In this document: in pieces, positions 26,121-33,091 of the stretch | Layout: each line of letters opens with the position of its first letter | How positions within the stretch are numbered: position 1 is the first letter of the stretch | DNA from: Rhodoferax sp. | Lineage (GTDB): Bacteria > Pseudomonadota > Gammaproteobacteria > Burkholderiales > Burkholderiaceae_C | DNA length: 64,000 bases | Reading direction: 5' to 3' | NCBI GenBank assembly: GCA_019449595.1 | Contig: JAGRPL010000006.1 | Coordinates: forward strand, 186,001 to 250,000 | Notes under the pieces: model-generated | Told to the model about the DNA's origin: nothing | Database searches by the model: none | Seen by the model: only the letters and a program-made list of their open reading frames with translations | Program-made: the position numbers and the translations under genes

Positions 26121-26720
26121 TCAGGCAGTGACGGCAGGACGGACGGCAGCAGGCGCAGGAGCACGCGCAACAGGCTTACCAACGGGCTCAAGACTGACCA
26201 GCAAGGGGGTGACAGCCCGACGCTTCCAAGACACGCCAACTTCAAAGCGGGCGAGGTACTCACCGGGAGCAACACCCTCAACACCGCGAGGCAACACCAG
26301 AGAGCCGGTCTGCAACGTGCCGTCAGCAGCCAGCAACACGCACAGCGCCTCAGTGATCGAGTACGACTTACCCTTAGAGCGACCCTGCTTCGGCTCGGAA
26401 ACTTTCAACACGCGAACCTTGACCGAGGACACGCCATCGGTGGGCTCAGACAACGCAGCCGACAAGCTGTCATATCGCTTGAGTTCTTTCAGGACACCCC
26501 CGATACGCCGGTCATAGTCAGTGCCAACGTCATAAGTAGCAACGTAGTGCCCGACTGTCGGCAGCGGCATGCCATCAGGCACCGTCAAAACACCCACATC
26601 CAAAACGCCCTCTTTTGAATACACCACCGCTTCGCAGCTATTGCGGTAGATGACCGAGCCGTCAAAAGCGAAACGCTTTTCGGGAGGGTTGACACTGATA
26701 ATTTCAAGTACGTTTTTCAT
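26121..26720 (-). CDS. Candidate phage ssDNA-binding protein with internal duplication
   Basis: 199 residues from MKNVLEIISV, with AAGG at a suitable distance. The two halves resemble each other: residues near 45-85 (VGVLTVPDGM..GHYVATYDVG) and near 137-180 (TGSLVLPRGV..GEYLARFEVG). The tail is Pro/Ala-rich. Position upstream of the coat module and the beta-rich repeat fit a gpV-like ssDNA-binding protein, which in other phages is a roughly 100-residue dimer. The function is inferred, the duplication is visible. Confidence 0.6.
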   Translation of the reverse strand: MKNVLEIISVNPPEKRFAFDGSVIYRNSCEAVVYSKEGVLDVGVLTVPDGMPLPTVGHYVATYDVGTDYDRRIGGVLKELKRYDSLSAALSEPTDGVSSVKVRVLKVSEPKQGRSKGKSYSITEALCVLLAADGTLQTGSLVLPRGVEGVAPGEYLARFEVGVSWKRRAVTPLLVSLEPVGKPVARAPAPAAVRPAVTA

Positions 26721-26790
26721 AAAAAACCTTATGTGTTGCACCGGGGAACCCGGCCCCAAACCCTCTCAGCGAAAGGGCTAGAGGCTGGGC

Positions 26791-26892
26791 TCACCGATAG
26801 CCAAGCCACGCAGCGGCAAAGAGATAAATACGATGGACAACGACGAGGCCGACAGGCACGCTGAGAAGAACCAGCACATCCTGCGAATTCAT
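26791..26892 (-). CDS. Tiny single-helix phage membrane protein
   Basis: 33 residues, too short for routine ORF calling. It reads MNSQDVLVLLSVPVGLVVVH then a short tail with IYLFAAAWLGYR. The ATG overlaps the stop of the upstream gene as ATGA, strong evidence for translation. The size and one hydrophobic helix are like inovirus pVII/pIX tip proteins. The tip-protein role is inferred from size and position. Confidence 0.6.
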   Translation of the reverse strand: MNSQDVLVLLSVPVGLVVVHRIYLFAAAWLGYR

Positions 26893-27206
26893 GCGACCAC
26901 CTGCACAGACTCGCAAACAAGGCGCTTAGAGCCAACGGGCCAATCAAGCTGACCGCTCAACTTGATCGCCTTCCCGTAGCAGAAGCCACGGTTAACCCTT
27001 GTCACCCGATAACGCCAGCCGTGATAGGACACAGTGACGCCCCTCTTAACGAGCTTTCCATGGAGATCGAGGTTTGAGAGGCGGGTGCCCGCCACGTGGC
27101 CGGGATCAGCGCCCGGAGCGACCCGAGGGGCCTCACCGTTTACGCCACGTGGGGGGCAAGTGAGAGACATTCCCGATGCGGGGGTCCCGATGTGAAGTTT
27201 GATCAT
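26889..27206 (-). CDS. First gene of the phage minus-strand operon (unknown)
   Basis: 105 residues from ATG 27206, with GGAG 6 nt upstream. The N-terminal 45 residues are Gly/Pro-rich. The C-terminal half (KRGVTVSYHGWRYRVTRVNRGFCYG) looks like a small beta barrel. No family recognised. As the promoter-proximal gene, divergent from the repressor, it could be an early regulator or replication accessory protein. Its stop is coupled to the 33-residue gene. Confidence 0.65.
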   Translation of the reverse strand: MIKLHIGTPASGMSLTCPPRGVNGEAPRVAPGADPGHVAGTRLSNLDLHGKLVKRGVTVSYHGWRYRVTRVNRGFCYGKAIKLSGQLDWPVGSKRLVCESVQVVA

Positions 27207-27336
27207 TGGTCGCTCCAAATAACTGACGAAAACTAACGTAACGTCAATAAATGTGATTGGAGCCGTTTGCTAACGTGACGTCAACAAATAAATTGACGAA
27301 ATGTCATAAACTTGACCAGACGACAAGGAGATTTAG
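27207..27336. promoter_or_regulatory. Phage divergent promoter region with operator-like repeats
   Basis: 130 bp, AT-rich relative to the host. Two 19-bp direct repeats with two mismatches, TAACGTAACGTCAATAAAT (27234-27252) and TAACGTGACGTCAACAAAT (27271-27289), lie 37 bp apart. An inverted repeat TGACGAAATGTCA at 27294-27306 follows. They flank the starts of the structural operon and the repressor gene, so they are likely repressor operators. Confidence 0.65.
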
Positions 27337-27600
27337 ATGCAAAGCACGATGCAACTACTAGATAAAGCACTTAGTTTCAAGAAGGCCGCGCGCTGGTGCG
27401 AAGAGCTCGACATCGACTCTTCAGTCATATCGCAAGCGCGCAAGCGAGGCAATCTAAGCCCCGCGCTAGCTGGAAACTTTGCTATCGAATTAGGAGAAGA
27501 GCCTGAACACTGGATTGCCATTGCAGCAATCGAGGCAGAGAGAGACAGCCCACTGTTAGCGCGACTTAGAAAAAGTCAAGCAACATGGCGGAAGCGGTGA
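27337..27600 (+). CDS. Phage repressor-like helix-turn-helix protein (DUF3693 type)
   Basis: 87 residues with a good AAGGAG site. A helix-turn-helix spans roughly 12-50 (FKKAARWCEELDIDSSVISQ, then RKRGNLSPALAGNFAIELGE). The following EEPEHWIAIAAIEAER segment is typical of DUF3693 regulators in inoviruses. It is the only plus-strand phage gene. Its last codons (TGG CGG AAG CGG TGA) are the att core, and the stop is completed by the tRNA-side base. In excised phage the frame would continue for 17 residues to a TAA at 20335-20337. Confidence 0.82.
   Translation: MQSTMQLLDKALSFKKAARWCEELDIDSSVISQARKRGNLSPALAGNFAIELGEEPEHWIAIAAIEAERDSPLLARLRKSQATWRKR
27586..27599. repeat. attR: 14-bp core of the prophage attachment site
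   Basis: TGGCGGAAGCGGTG, identical to attL at 20272-20285. It is at once the 3' end of tRNA-Ser (complement of CACCGCTTCCGCCA) and the last codons of the phage repressor. Confidence 0.88.
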
Positions 27601-27673
27601 GATTCGAACTCACGGACGGTTTCCCGTCGCCGGTTTTCAAGACCGGTGCAATCGACCACTCTGCCACGCTTCC
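27586..27673 (-). tRNA. tRNA-Ser (anticodon TGA)
   Basis: 88 nt on the minus strand. The acceptor GGAAGCG pairs with CGCTTCC, followed by G and an encoded CCA. The anticodon loop CTTGAAA has anticodon TGA, and a long variable arm typical of serine is present. The T loop is TTCGAAT. Its 3' end serves as the phage attachment site, and its 14 terminal bases are duplicated at 20272. Its former terminator is now 7.3 kb away. Confidence 0.97.
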
Positions 27674-27871
27674 AGTGGGCCGTATTCTAACTGGCCTCCG
27701 CCGGTACTGAGCGTGGGGTAGGGGCGTCACGCCTGTTTACAACTTTCACAGGGCCATTTACAGGGGCTTGGCGGCAGGGGCACCGACCTAAGGATAATGG
27801 CGGCCTGTTCTTCTTTGTAGAGCCTCTCTGCACAGGGCCGGCTTCTGGCGGCTTTGAGCGGCTCGATTGCG

Positions 27872-30130
27872 ATGCATCCAATTCCCGCATTCTTTTCCCG
27901 GTTATTGCTTTTGTGGGCGGTGGTGGTCCTGCCTTTTGCATCCACGGCGGCGCCGCTGGACTTGCCGGACCTGGACGCCCTGGTGGATTACCGTCCCAAG
28001 ATTCCTTTGCGCGTGTACACCAGCGACAACGTGCTCATCGGCGAGTTTGGGCAGGAGCGGCGCGATTTTGTGCCCATCCAGGACATTCCGCTGATCCAGA
28101 AGCAGGCGTTGCTGGCGATCGAGGATGCGCGTTTCTACGAGCACGGCGGCGTCGACTTCAAGGGCGTGGCCCGCGCTGTCCTTGCCGACCTGACGGGTGG
28201 TCTCAGGCAGGGGGCCTCCACCATCACCATGCAGGTGGCGCGCGACTTCTTCCTGACCAAGGAAAAGCTGTTTTCCCGCAAGCTCACCGAGGTGATGCTG
28301 GCCTACAAGATCGAGCGCACGCTGACCAAAGACCAGATTTTGGAGCTCTACATGAACCAGATCTACCTGGGCCAGCGGGCGTATGGGTTCGGCAACGCGG
28401 CACGGGTGTACTTTGGCAAGCCCCTCAAGGACCTGAGCCTGGCGCAGGCTGCCATGCTGGCGGGCCTGCCGCAGGCACCGTCCACCGTCAATCCGGTGGT
28501 CAACCCCAAGCGCGCCCGGCAACGCCAGTTGCTGGTCCTGCAGCGCATGCGTGAGCTGGGCTACATCACCGCGGCGCAACTCAAGCAGGCGCAGCAGGAA
28601 GACATCCGGGTGATTGCCGAGGGGCAGTCGTACAGCGGCCATGCGCAGTACGTGGCGGAAATGGTGCGCCAGGCCATGTACGCGCAGTTCAAGGAAGACA
28701 CCTACACCCGGGGTATCGTCGTTACCACCACGCTGGTGCAGGCCGAGCAGGAGGCCGCCTACGATGCTGTGCGACGCAACGTGCTGGCCTACGACCAGCG
28801 CCACGGTTACCGCGGCCCAGAAGCTTACGTGGCACTGCCGCATTCGGGTGCGGAGCGGCAAAAGCTGATTGACGCTACCTTGCAGAAGCATCCGGCCAGC
28901 GACCGGCTGGTGGCGGCTGTGGCCATCAGCGTGACCCCCAAGGCCGTGCGCGCCGTGTTGGCCAATGGCGATGAAATTGCGCTCGGTGCCGACGGCCTGC
29001 GCTGGGCCGCCGCCGCCCTGGCGCCCAAGGCCCCGGCGGCGCTCAAACTCAAGGCGGGTTCGGTGATCCGGGTGGTGCAGGACAGCAAGGGTCGCTGGAG
29101 CGTGGCGCAGTTGCCCTCGGTGGGAGCGGCTTTTGTGGCGCTGAACAGCCAGACCGGCGCCTACCGTGCCCTGGTGGGCGGGTTTGATTTCAATGCCAGC
29201 CAGTTCAACCACGTGACCCAGGCCTGGCGCCAGCCCGGCTCGGCCATGAAACCCTTCATCTATTCGGCGGCGCTGGAAAAAGGCTATTCACCCGGCACTC
29301 TGGTCAACGACGCGCCGCTGACCCTCACTCCCCAGGAAACCGGTGGCCAGCCCTGGACTCCGCAGAACGACGACGGTGTGTACGACGGTTCCATCACCCT
29401 GCGCACGGCGCTGGCGAAATCCAAGAACGTGGCGGCGGTGCGCCTGTTGCGCGCCATCACGCCGCAGTACGCCCACGATTTCCTGCCGCGCTTTGGCTTT
29501 GACGGCACCAAGCAACCGGTGAACTACACCCTGGCGCTGGGGACCGGTTCGGTCACGCCGCTGCAAATGGCGGGGGCCTACTCGGTGTTTGCCAATGGCG
29601 GGTTCCAGGTCACTCCCTACCTGATCCAGAAGGTGACCGACACGCGCGGCACCGTGCTCTTTGAAGCCAAGCCGGTTGCGGTGGGGCAGGAGAGCGATCG
29701 TGTGCTCGATGCCCGCAACGCGTTTGTCACGGGCAGCATGCTGCACGAAGTGACCGTTTCGGGAACCGGTGCCAGTGCGTCGCAAAAGCTGGCGCGCCAG
29801 GACCTGGCGGGCAAGACCGGCACCAGCAGCGATGCCTTTGACGGCTGGTTTGCGGGTTACAGCGGCGCCACCACGGCGGTGGCCTGGATGGGCTACGACG
29901 ATCCCCAATCCCTGGGGGGCCGCGAGTTTGGTGCCACTCTGGCATTGCCTATCTGGATCGACTTCATGCGCGTGGCCTTGAACGGCCGGCCGCCTAACCA
30001 GACCCCGCCGCCTGCCGGTGTGGCGCAGGTGCAGGGCGACTGGATGTACGACGAGTTCGCCAACGCCGGCGCCGTGCGCACGTTGGATCTGGACATCCTG
30101 CAGCGGTTCAAGGACTGGTTGAGCCCCTGA
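27872..30130 (+). CDS. Class A penicillin-binding protein (PBP1A type)
   Basis: 752 residues from ATG 27872 (an upstream in-frame TTG is less likely). An N-terminal membrane segment precedes the GT51 glycosyltransferase domain, with Glu84 in AIEDARFYEHGGVD, GASTITMQVARDF and KIERTLTKDQILELYMNQIYLG. The transpeptidase has the SxxK nucleophile Ser457 (PGSAMKPF), SKN (SKNVAAVR) and KTGTSS (Lys648). It polymerises and cross-links peptidoglycan. It lies 198 bp from tRNA-Ser and is read in the opposite direction. A second class A PBP is at 55135. Confidence 0.93.
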   Translation: MHPIPAFFSRLLLLWAVVVLPFASTAAPLDLPDLDALVDYRPKIPLRVYTSDNVLIGEFGQERRDFVPIQDIPLIQKQALLAIEDARFYEHGGVDFKGVARAVLADLTGGLRQGASTITMQVARDFFLTKEKLFSRKLTEVMLAYKIERTLTKDQILELYMNQIYLGQRAYGFGNAARVYFGKPLKDLSLAQAAMLAGLPQAPSTVNPVVNPKRARQRQLLVLQRMRELGYITAAQLKQAQQEDIRVIAEGQSYSGHAQYVAEMVRQAMYAQFKEDTYTRGIVVTTTLVQAEQEAAYDAVRRNVLAYDQRHGYRGPEAYVALPHSGAERQKLIDATLQKHPASDRLVAAVAISVTPKAVRAVLANGDEIALGADGLRWAAAALAPKAPAALKLKAGSVIRVVQDSKGRWSVAQLPSVGAAFVALNSQTGAYRALVGGFDFNASQFNHVTQAWRQPGSAMKPFIYSAALEKGYSPGTLVNDAPLTLTPQETGGQPWTPQNDDGVYDGSITLRTALAKSKNVAAVRLLRAITPQYAHDFLPRFGFDGTKQPVNYTLALGTGSVTPLQMAGAYSVFANGGFQVTPYLIQKVTDTRGTVLFEAKPVAVGQESDRVLDARNAFVTGSMLHEVTVSGTGASASQKLARQDLAGKTGTSSDAFDGWFAGYSGATTAVAWMGYDDPQSLGGREFGATLALPIWIDFMRVALNGRPPNQTPPPAGVAQVQGDWMYDEFANAGAVRTLDLDILQRFKDWLSP

Positions 30131-30132
30131 GG

Positions 30133-30150
30133 GCGGGGCCTGCGCCCCGC
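30133..30150. terminator. Hairpin between convergent PBP and nitroreductase genes
   Basis: GCGGGGC-CTGC-GCCCCGC stem in the 25-bp gap between convergent genes. It lacks a T run, so termination strength is uncertain. Confidence 0.5.
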
Positions 30151-30155
30151 GGTGG

Positions 30156-30818
30156 TCAGACTTCGGTGACGAACTGCTCGCGGGGGCGGCGGACCTTCTT
30201 CAGGTTGACCAGCCAGTCCTTGTCCTCCGCGCGGTAGCCAATGGGCATGATGGCAACGCTGCGCAGGCCGCGGGCACGCAAGTCCAGGATCGCATCCAGG
30301 GCGTTGGAGTCAAAGCCCTCCATGGGCGTGGCATCCACTTCTTCGAAGGCCGCGGCAATCAGGGCGGCGCTCAGGCCGATATAGGCTTGCCGGGCGGCGT
30401 GCTGGAAGTTCACTTCGGCACCACGCTGCGGATAGCTGCCCAGCAGCATCTGGCGGTAGTTTTCCCAGCCTTCATTCTTGAAGCCGCGCTGGGCGTTGGT
30501 CAGGTCAAACATCATGTTGATGCGCTCGACCGTGTAGTCGTCCCAGGCCGCAAACACCAGCAGGTGGGAGCCATCGGTAATCTGGACCTGGTTCCAGGCG
30601 ATGGGCCTGATCTTTTCGCGCACCGCGGCGTTGGTGACCACGATGATCTCGAACGGCTGCAGGCCGCTGGACGTCGGGGCCAGGCGTGCGGCCTCCAGGA
30701 TGCGCTCGACCTTGTCTTGCGGTACCACCTTGGTGGGGTTCATGCCTTTGGTGGCGTAACGCCATTGCAGGGCTTCGATCAGTGGCTCAACAGAGGTGGG
30801 TACAGAGGTGTCGCTCAT
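30156..30818 (-). CDS. Nitroreductase family FMN oxidoreductase
   Basis: 220 residues from MSDTSVPTS, preceded by AGGAATA. Family features are an early RYATKGMNP block, the FMN contacts RLAPTSSGLQPFEIIVV, and the C-terminal AIMPIGYRAEDKDWL. It resembles the NfsB/dihydropteridine reductase group, which reduces nitroaromatics or quinones with NAD(P)H. It is divergent from a LysR regulator, which probably controls it. Confidence 0.9.
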   Translation of the reverse strand: MSDTSVPTSVEPLIEALQWRYATKGMNPTKVVPQDKVERILEAARLAPTSSGLQPFEIIVVTNAAVREKIRPIAWNQVQITDGSHLLVFAAWDDYTVERINMMFDLTNAQRGFKNEGWENYRQMLLGSYPQRGAEVNFQHAARQAYIGLSAALIAAAFEEVDATPMEGFDSNALDAILDLRARGLRSVAIMPIGYRAEDKDWLVNLKKVRRPREQFVTEV

Positions 30819-30909
30819 GGGGTATTCCTGAATCGAAAGGAGGGGGGTGGAATGCAGCACAGTGCTGTGGGGTTGGACTGTAGGGCGTGCATCGTTGCCT
30901 GCATAGACT

Positions 30910-30927
30910 CAATATGACAAAATATTG
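30910..30927. promoter_or_regulatory. Candidate LysR operator
   Basis: CAATATGACAAAATATTG, a 6-bp inverted repeat with 6-bp spacer (a T-N11-A-type site), lies between the divergent nitroreductase and LysR genes, 32 bp before the LysR start. A nearby AACAATAG may be a half site. Confidence 0.5.
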
Positions 30928-30958
30928 TTCCTATTAAGTCAACAATAGCGTCTGACCC

Positions 30959-31849
30959 ATGCTTAACCCCCAACATCTGGCTACGTTTTCGGCCATCGTG
31001 AGCGCCGGCAGCATCAGCAAGGCGGCGTTGCGCCTGGGTTGCGGAAAATCCGTCATTTCCCGGCAGCTGGCCAAGCTGGAGGCCGATCTGGGTGCCCGGC
31101 TCATCCAGCGCACCACGCGCAAGCTGACGCTGACCGAGGTGGGGGAGGCGGTGCTGCTGGAAGCCCAGCACATCGACCGTTCGCTGGCCAATGTTGAACA
31201 GATTTCCGGCCAGTTCCAGCAGGAAGTCCGCGGCCGGCTGCGCATTTCCTGCCCCAGGCCGCTGGGCCAGCGCTACCTCATTCCCCTGCTGACGGAATTC
31301 ACGCAGCGCCACCCGCGGGTGGAGATCACGCTGGTGGTGGAGGACCGTCTGACCGACCTGGTGGCCGAGCAGATCGATGTGGCGGTTCGCGTGGCGCACC
31401 TGGAGGACTCCACCCTGGTGGCGCGCAAGCTGGCCGACAACCCCCGCGTGCTGGTGGCCGCGCCGTCCTATCTGCAGCGGGCCGGCACCCCGGCAAATCC
31501 CGCCGATCTGGCGCAGCACGAGTGCCTGCTCTACATCAGTGGCACGCGGGTGTGGGACGAATGGAGCTTTCAGGACGGCGACACGGTCACCCCGGTTCAG
31601 GCCACGGGCCGCATCCGCGCGAACGACGGCATGGCGCTGGTCGCCAGCGCCTGCACCGGCGCCGGCATCACGGTGCTGGACCGCCTGCTGGTCGAGCACG
31701 AGCTGGCCAGTGGCGCCCTGGTCGAGCTGCTGCCGCAGTACCGCCTGAATCCAGGCCCGCCGATCTATGCGGTCTACCCGGCGCGCCAATGGCTGGCCCT
31801 GAACACGGCAACCTTCGTGGCCTTCCTGCAGGAGCGCCTGTTCCGGTAG
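30959..31849 (+). CDS. LysR-family transcriptional regulator
   Basis: 296 residues. The winged helix-turn-helix is at 1-60 (FSAIVSAGSISKAALRLG, VISRQLAKLEADLGARL). An effector domain follows (RLRISCPRPLGQRYLIPLL) in the CrgA/PA2758-like subgroup. It is divergent from the nitroreductase gene with a palindrome between, so it most likely activates or represses that gene, and itself. It is separated by 6 bp from the convergent M20 peptidase gene. Confidence 0.9.
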   Translation: MLNPQHLATFSAIVSAGSISKAALRLGCGKSVISRQLAKLEADLGARLIQRTTRKLTLTEVGEAVLLEAQHIDRSLANVEQISGQFQQEVRGRLRISCPRPLGQRYLIPLLTEFTQRHPRVEITLVVEDRLTDLVAEQIDVAVRVAHLEDSTLVARKLADNPRVLVAAPSYLQRAGTPANPADLAQHECLLYISGTRVWDEWSFQDGDTVTPVQATGRIRANDGMALVASACTGAGITVLDRLLVEHELASGALVELLPQYRLNPGPPIYAVYPARQWLALNTATFVAFLQERLFR

Positions 31850-31855
31850 CGGCGT

Positions 31856-33091
31856 CTAGGTTGCGGGGGGCGTCAGCAAGTCCAGCAGCGTGCGCGCAAC
31901 CACCTTGGTGGCGCGGCACAGGTCCTGCAGCTCCAGGCGTTCGTCGGCCTGCTTGGCGTGGGACTCCAGCACCGTGCGCGGGCCGGCGCCGTAGATCACG
32001 CCGGGAATGCCGGCCTCGGCAAACAGGCGCACGTCGGTGTACAGCGGCGTGCCCATGGCGGGTATGGGCTCGCCAAAAACGAGGGCGCCATGTTTCTGGA
32101 TGGCCGCGACCAGCGGCCGGTTGCCCGGCAGCGGCCGCATGGCGCGCGCCAGCAGAATGCGCCGAACGTCCACGGTGATGCCGGGTGTGCGCGCCGCGGC
32201 ATCGGCAATGACCTGGCGCAGGGTGGCTTCCACCTGCTCGGGTTGTTCTTCGGGAATCATGCGCCGGTCCAGCTTGAAGGTGACGCGCCCCGGAACCACG
32301 TTGGTGTTGGTGCCGCCGCTGATCAGGCCCACGTTCAGATAGGGGTGGCTAATGCCCTCCACCTGCGAGCACACTTGCCGGTACAGCGTGTTCTGCGCAT
32401 ACAGTGCATTGAGGATATGCACGGCACCCTGTAGCGCGTCCACGCCGGAATCGGGAATGGCGGCATGGGCCATTTTGCCGTGCACGGTCACTTCCAGCTG
32501 CAGGCAGCCGTTGTGCGCCGTGATGACCTGGTAGGAGAAGCCCGCGGCAATGAGCAGGTCGGCGCGGGTGAGTTTGTTCTTGAGCAGCCAGGCCGGCCCC
32601 ACTTCGCCGCCGAATTCCTCGTCGTAGGTAAAGAGCAGCTCCACGCCGCCGTGCAGTGGCAGTTGCAGGGCCTCCAGCGCCCGCACGGCAAAGGCGTAGG
32701 TGGCAAAGTCGCTCTTGCTCACGGCGGCGGCGCGGCCGTAGACCTTGCCGTCTGCGATGTCGCCCGCGTAGGGTTCGTGCGTCCAGCCTTCGCCGGGGGG
32801 CACCACATCACCGTGGGCATTCAGGGCCACGGTGGGGCCGGGGCCATAGGTGCGGCGCACCACCAGATTGGTAATGCTCTGCAGGCCGGCCGCGTGCACC
32901 AGCTCCGCCGGAACCGGGTGGCGTTCGGGCGGCAGGCCCATGGCCGCCAGCAGCTCGGCGGTGCGCTCGGCGTGCGGGGCGTTGTTGCCCGGCGGCGTGT
33001 CGGTAGGCACCCGGATGAGTTCCTGCAGAAAGCGCACCTGTTCGTCAAAGTGCGCGTCGATCCAGGCGTCGAGTTGGGCGTAGGGGGTCAT
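31856..33091 (-). CDS. M20-family metallopeptidase/deacylase (ArgE/DapE-like)
   Basis: 411 residues from MTPYAQLDAW; the frame is open further upstream through the preceding gene but those residues are not M20-like. Metal and catalytic motifs are NAHGDVVPPGEGW, LLFTYDEEFGGE and, late, ESHAKQADE, with a dimerisation domain between. The ATG overlaps the upstream gene stop (ATGA), so it is the last member of the purine ring-opening operon. It could hydrolyse a ureido or N-acyl intermediate such as ureidoglycine or ureidoglycolate, or be a general deacylase; sequence does not decide. Confidence 0.82.
   Translation of the reverse strand: MTPYAQLDAWIDAHFDEQVRFLQELIRVPTDTPPGNNAPHAERTAELLAAMGLPPERHPVPAELVHAAGLQSITNLVVRRTYGPGPTVALNAHGDVVPPGEGWTHEPYAGDIADGKVYGRAAAVSKSDFATYAFAVRALEALQLPLHGGVELLFTYDEEFGGEVGPAWLLKNKLTRADLLIAAGFSYQVITAHNGCLQLEVTVHGKMAHAAIPDSGVDALQGAVHILNALYAQNTLYRQVCSQVEGISHPYLNVGLISGGTNTNVVPGRVTFKLDRRMIPEEQPEQVEATLRQVIADAAARTPGITVDVRRILLARAMRPLPGNRPLVAAIQKHGALVFGEPIPAMGTPLYTDVRLFAEAGIPGVIYGAGPRTVLESHAKQADERLELQDLCRATKVVARTLLDLLTPPAT

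Larger units (their letters stand above)
20272..27599. mobile_element. Filamentous phage (inovirus) prophage integrated at tRNA-Ser(UGA)
   Basis: 7.3 kb bounded by a perfect 14-bp direct repeat. It encodes a small serine recombinase, HUH replication protein, Zot/pI assembly ATPase, pVI-like protein, pIII-like adsorption protein, major coat protein, several small proteins and a divergent repressor. Gene order matches inoviruses (coat module, pIII, pVI, pI). The serine recombinase plus a tRNA-Ser(UGA) target recall the Ralstonia phiRSM phages. All core genes are open, so the prophage may be functional. It lacks pIV secretin, so export would need a host secretin. Confidence 0.93.

Noticed and set aside
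26729..26947. 72-codon minus-strand ORF in the prophage
   Set aside because: It lies out of frame over the coupled 33-residue gene and the start of the next gene, without ribosome site or hydrophobic pattern. The shorter coupled ORF is preferred.
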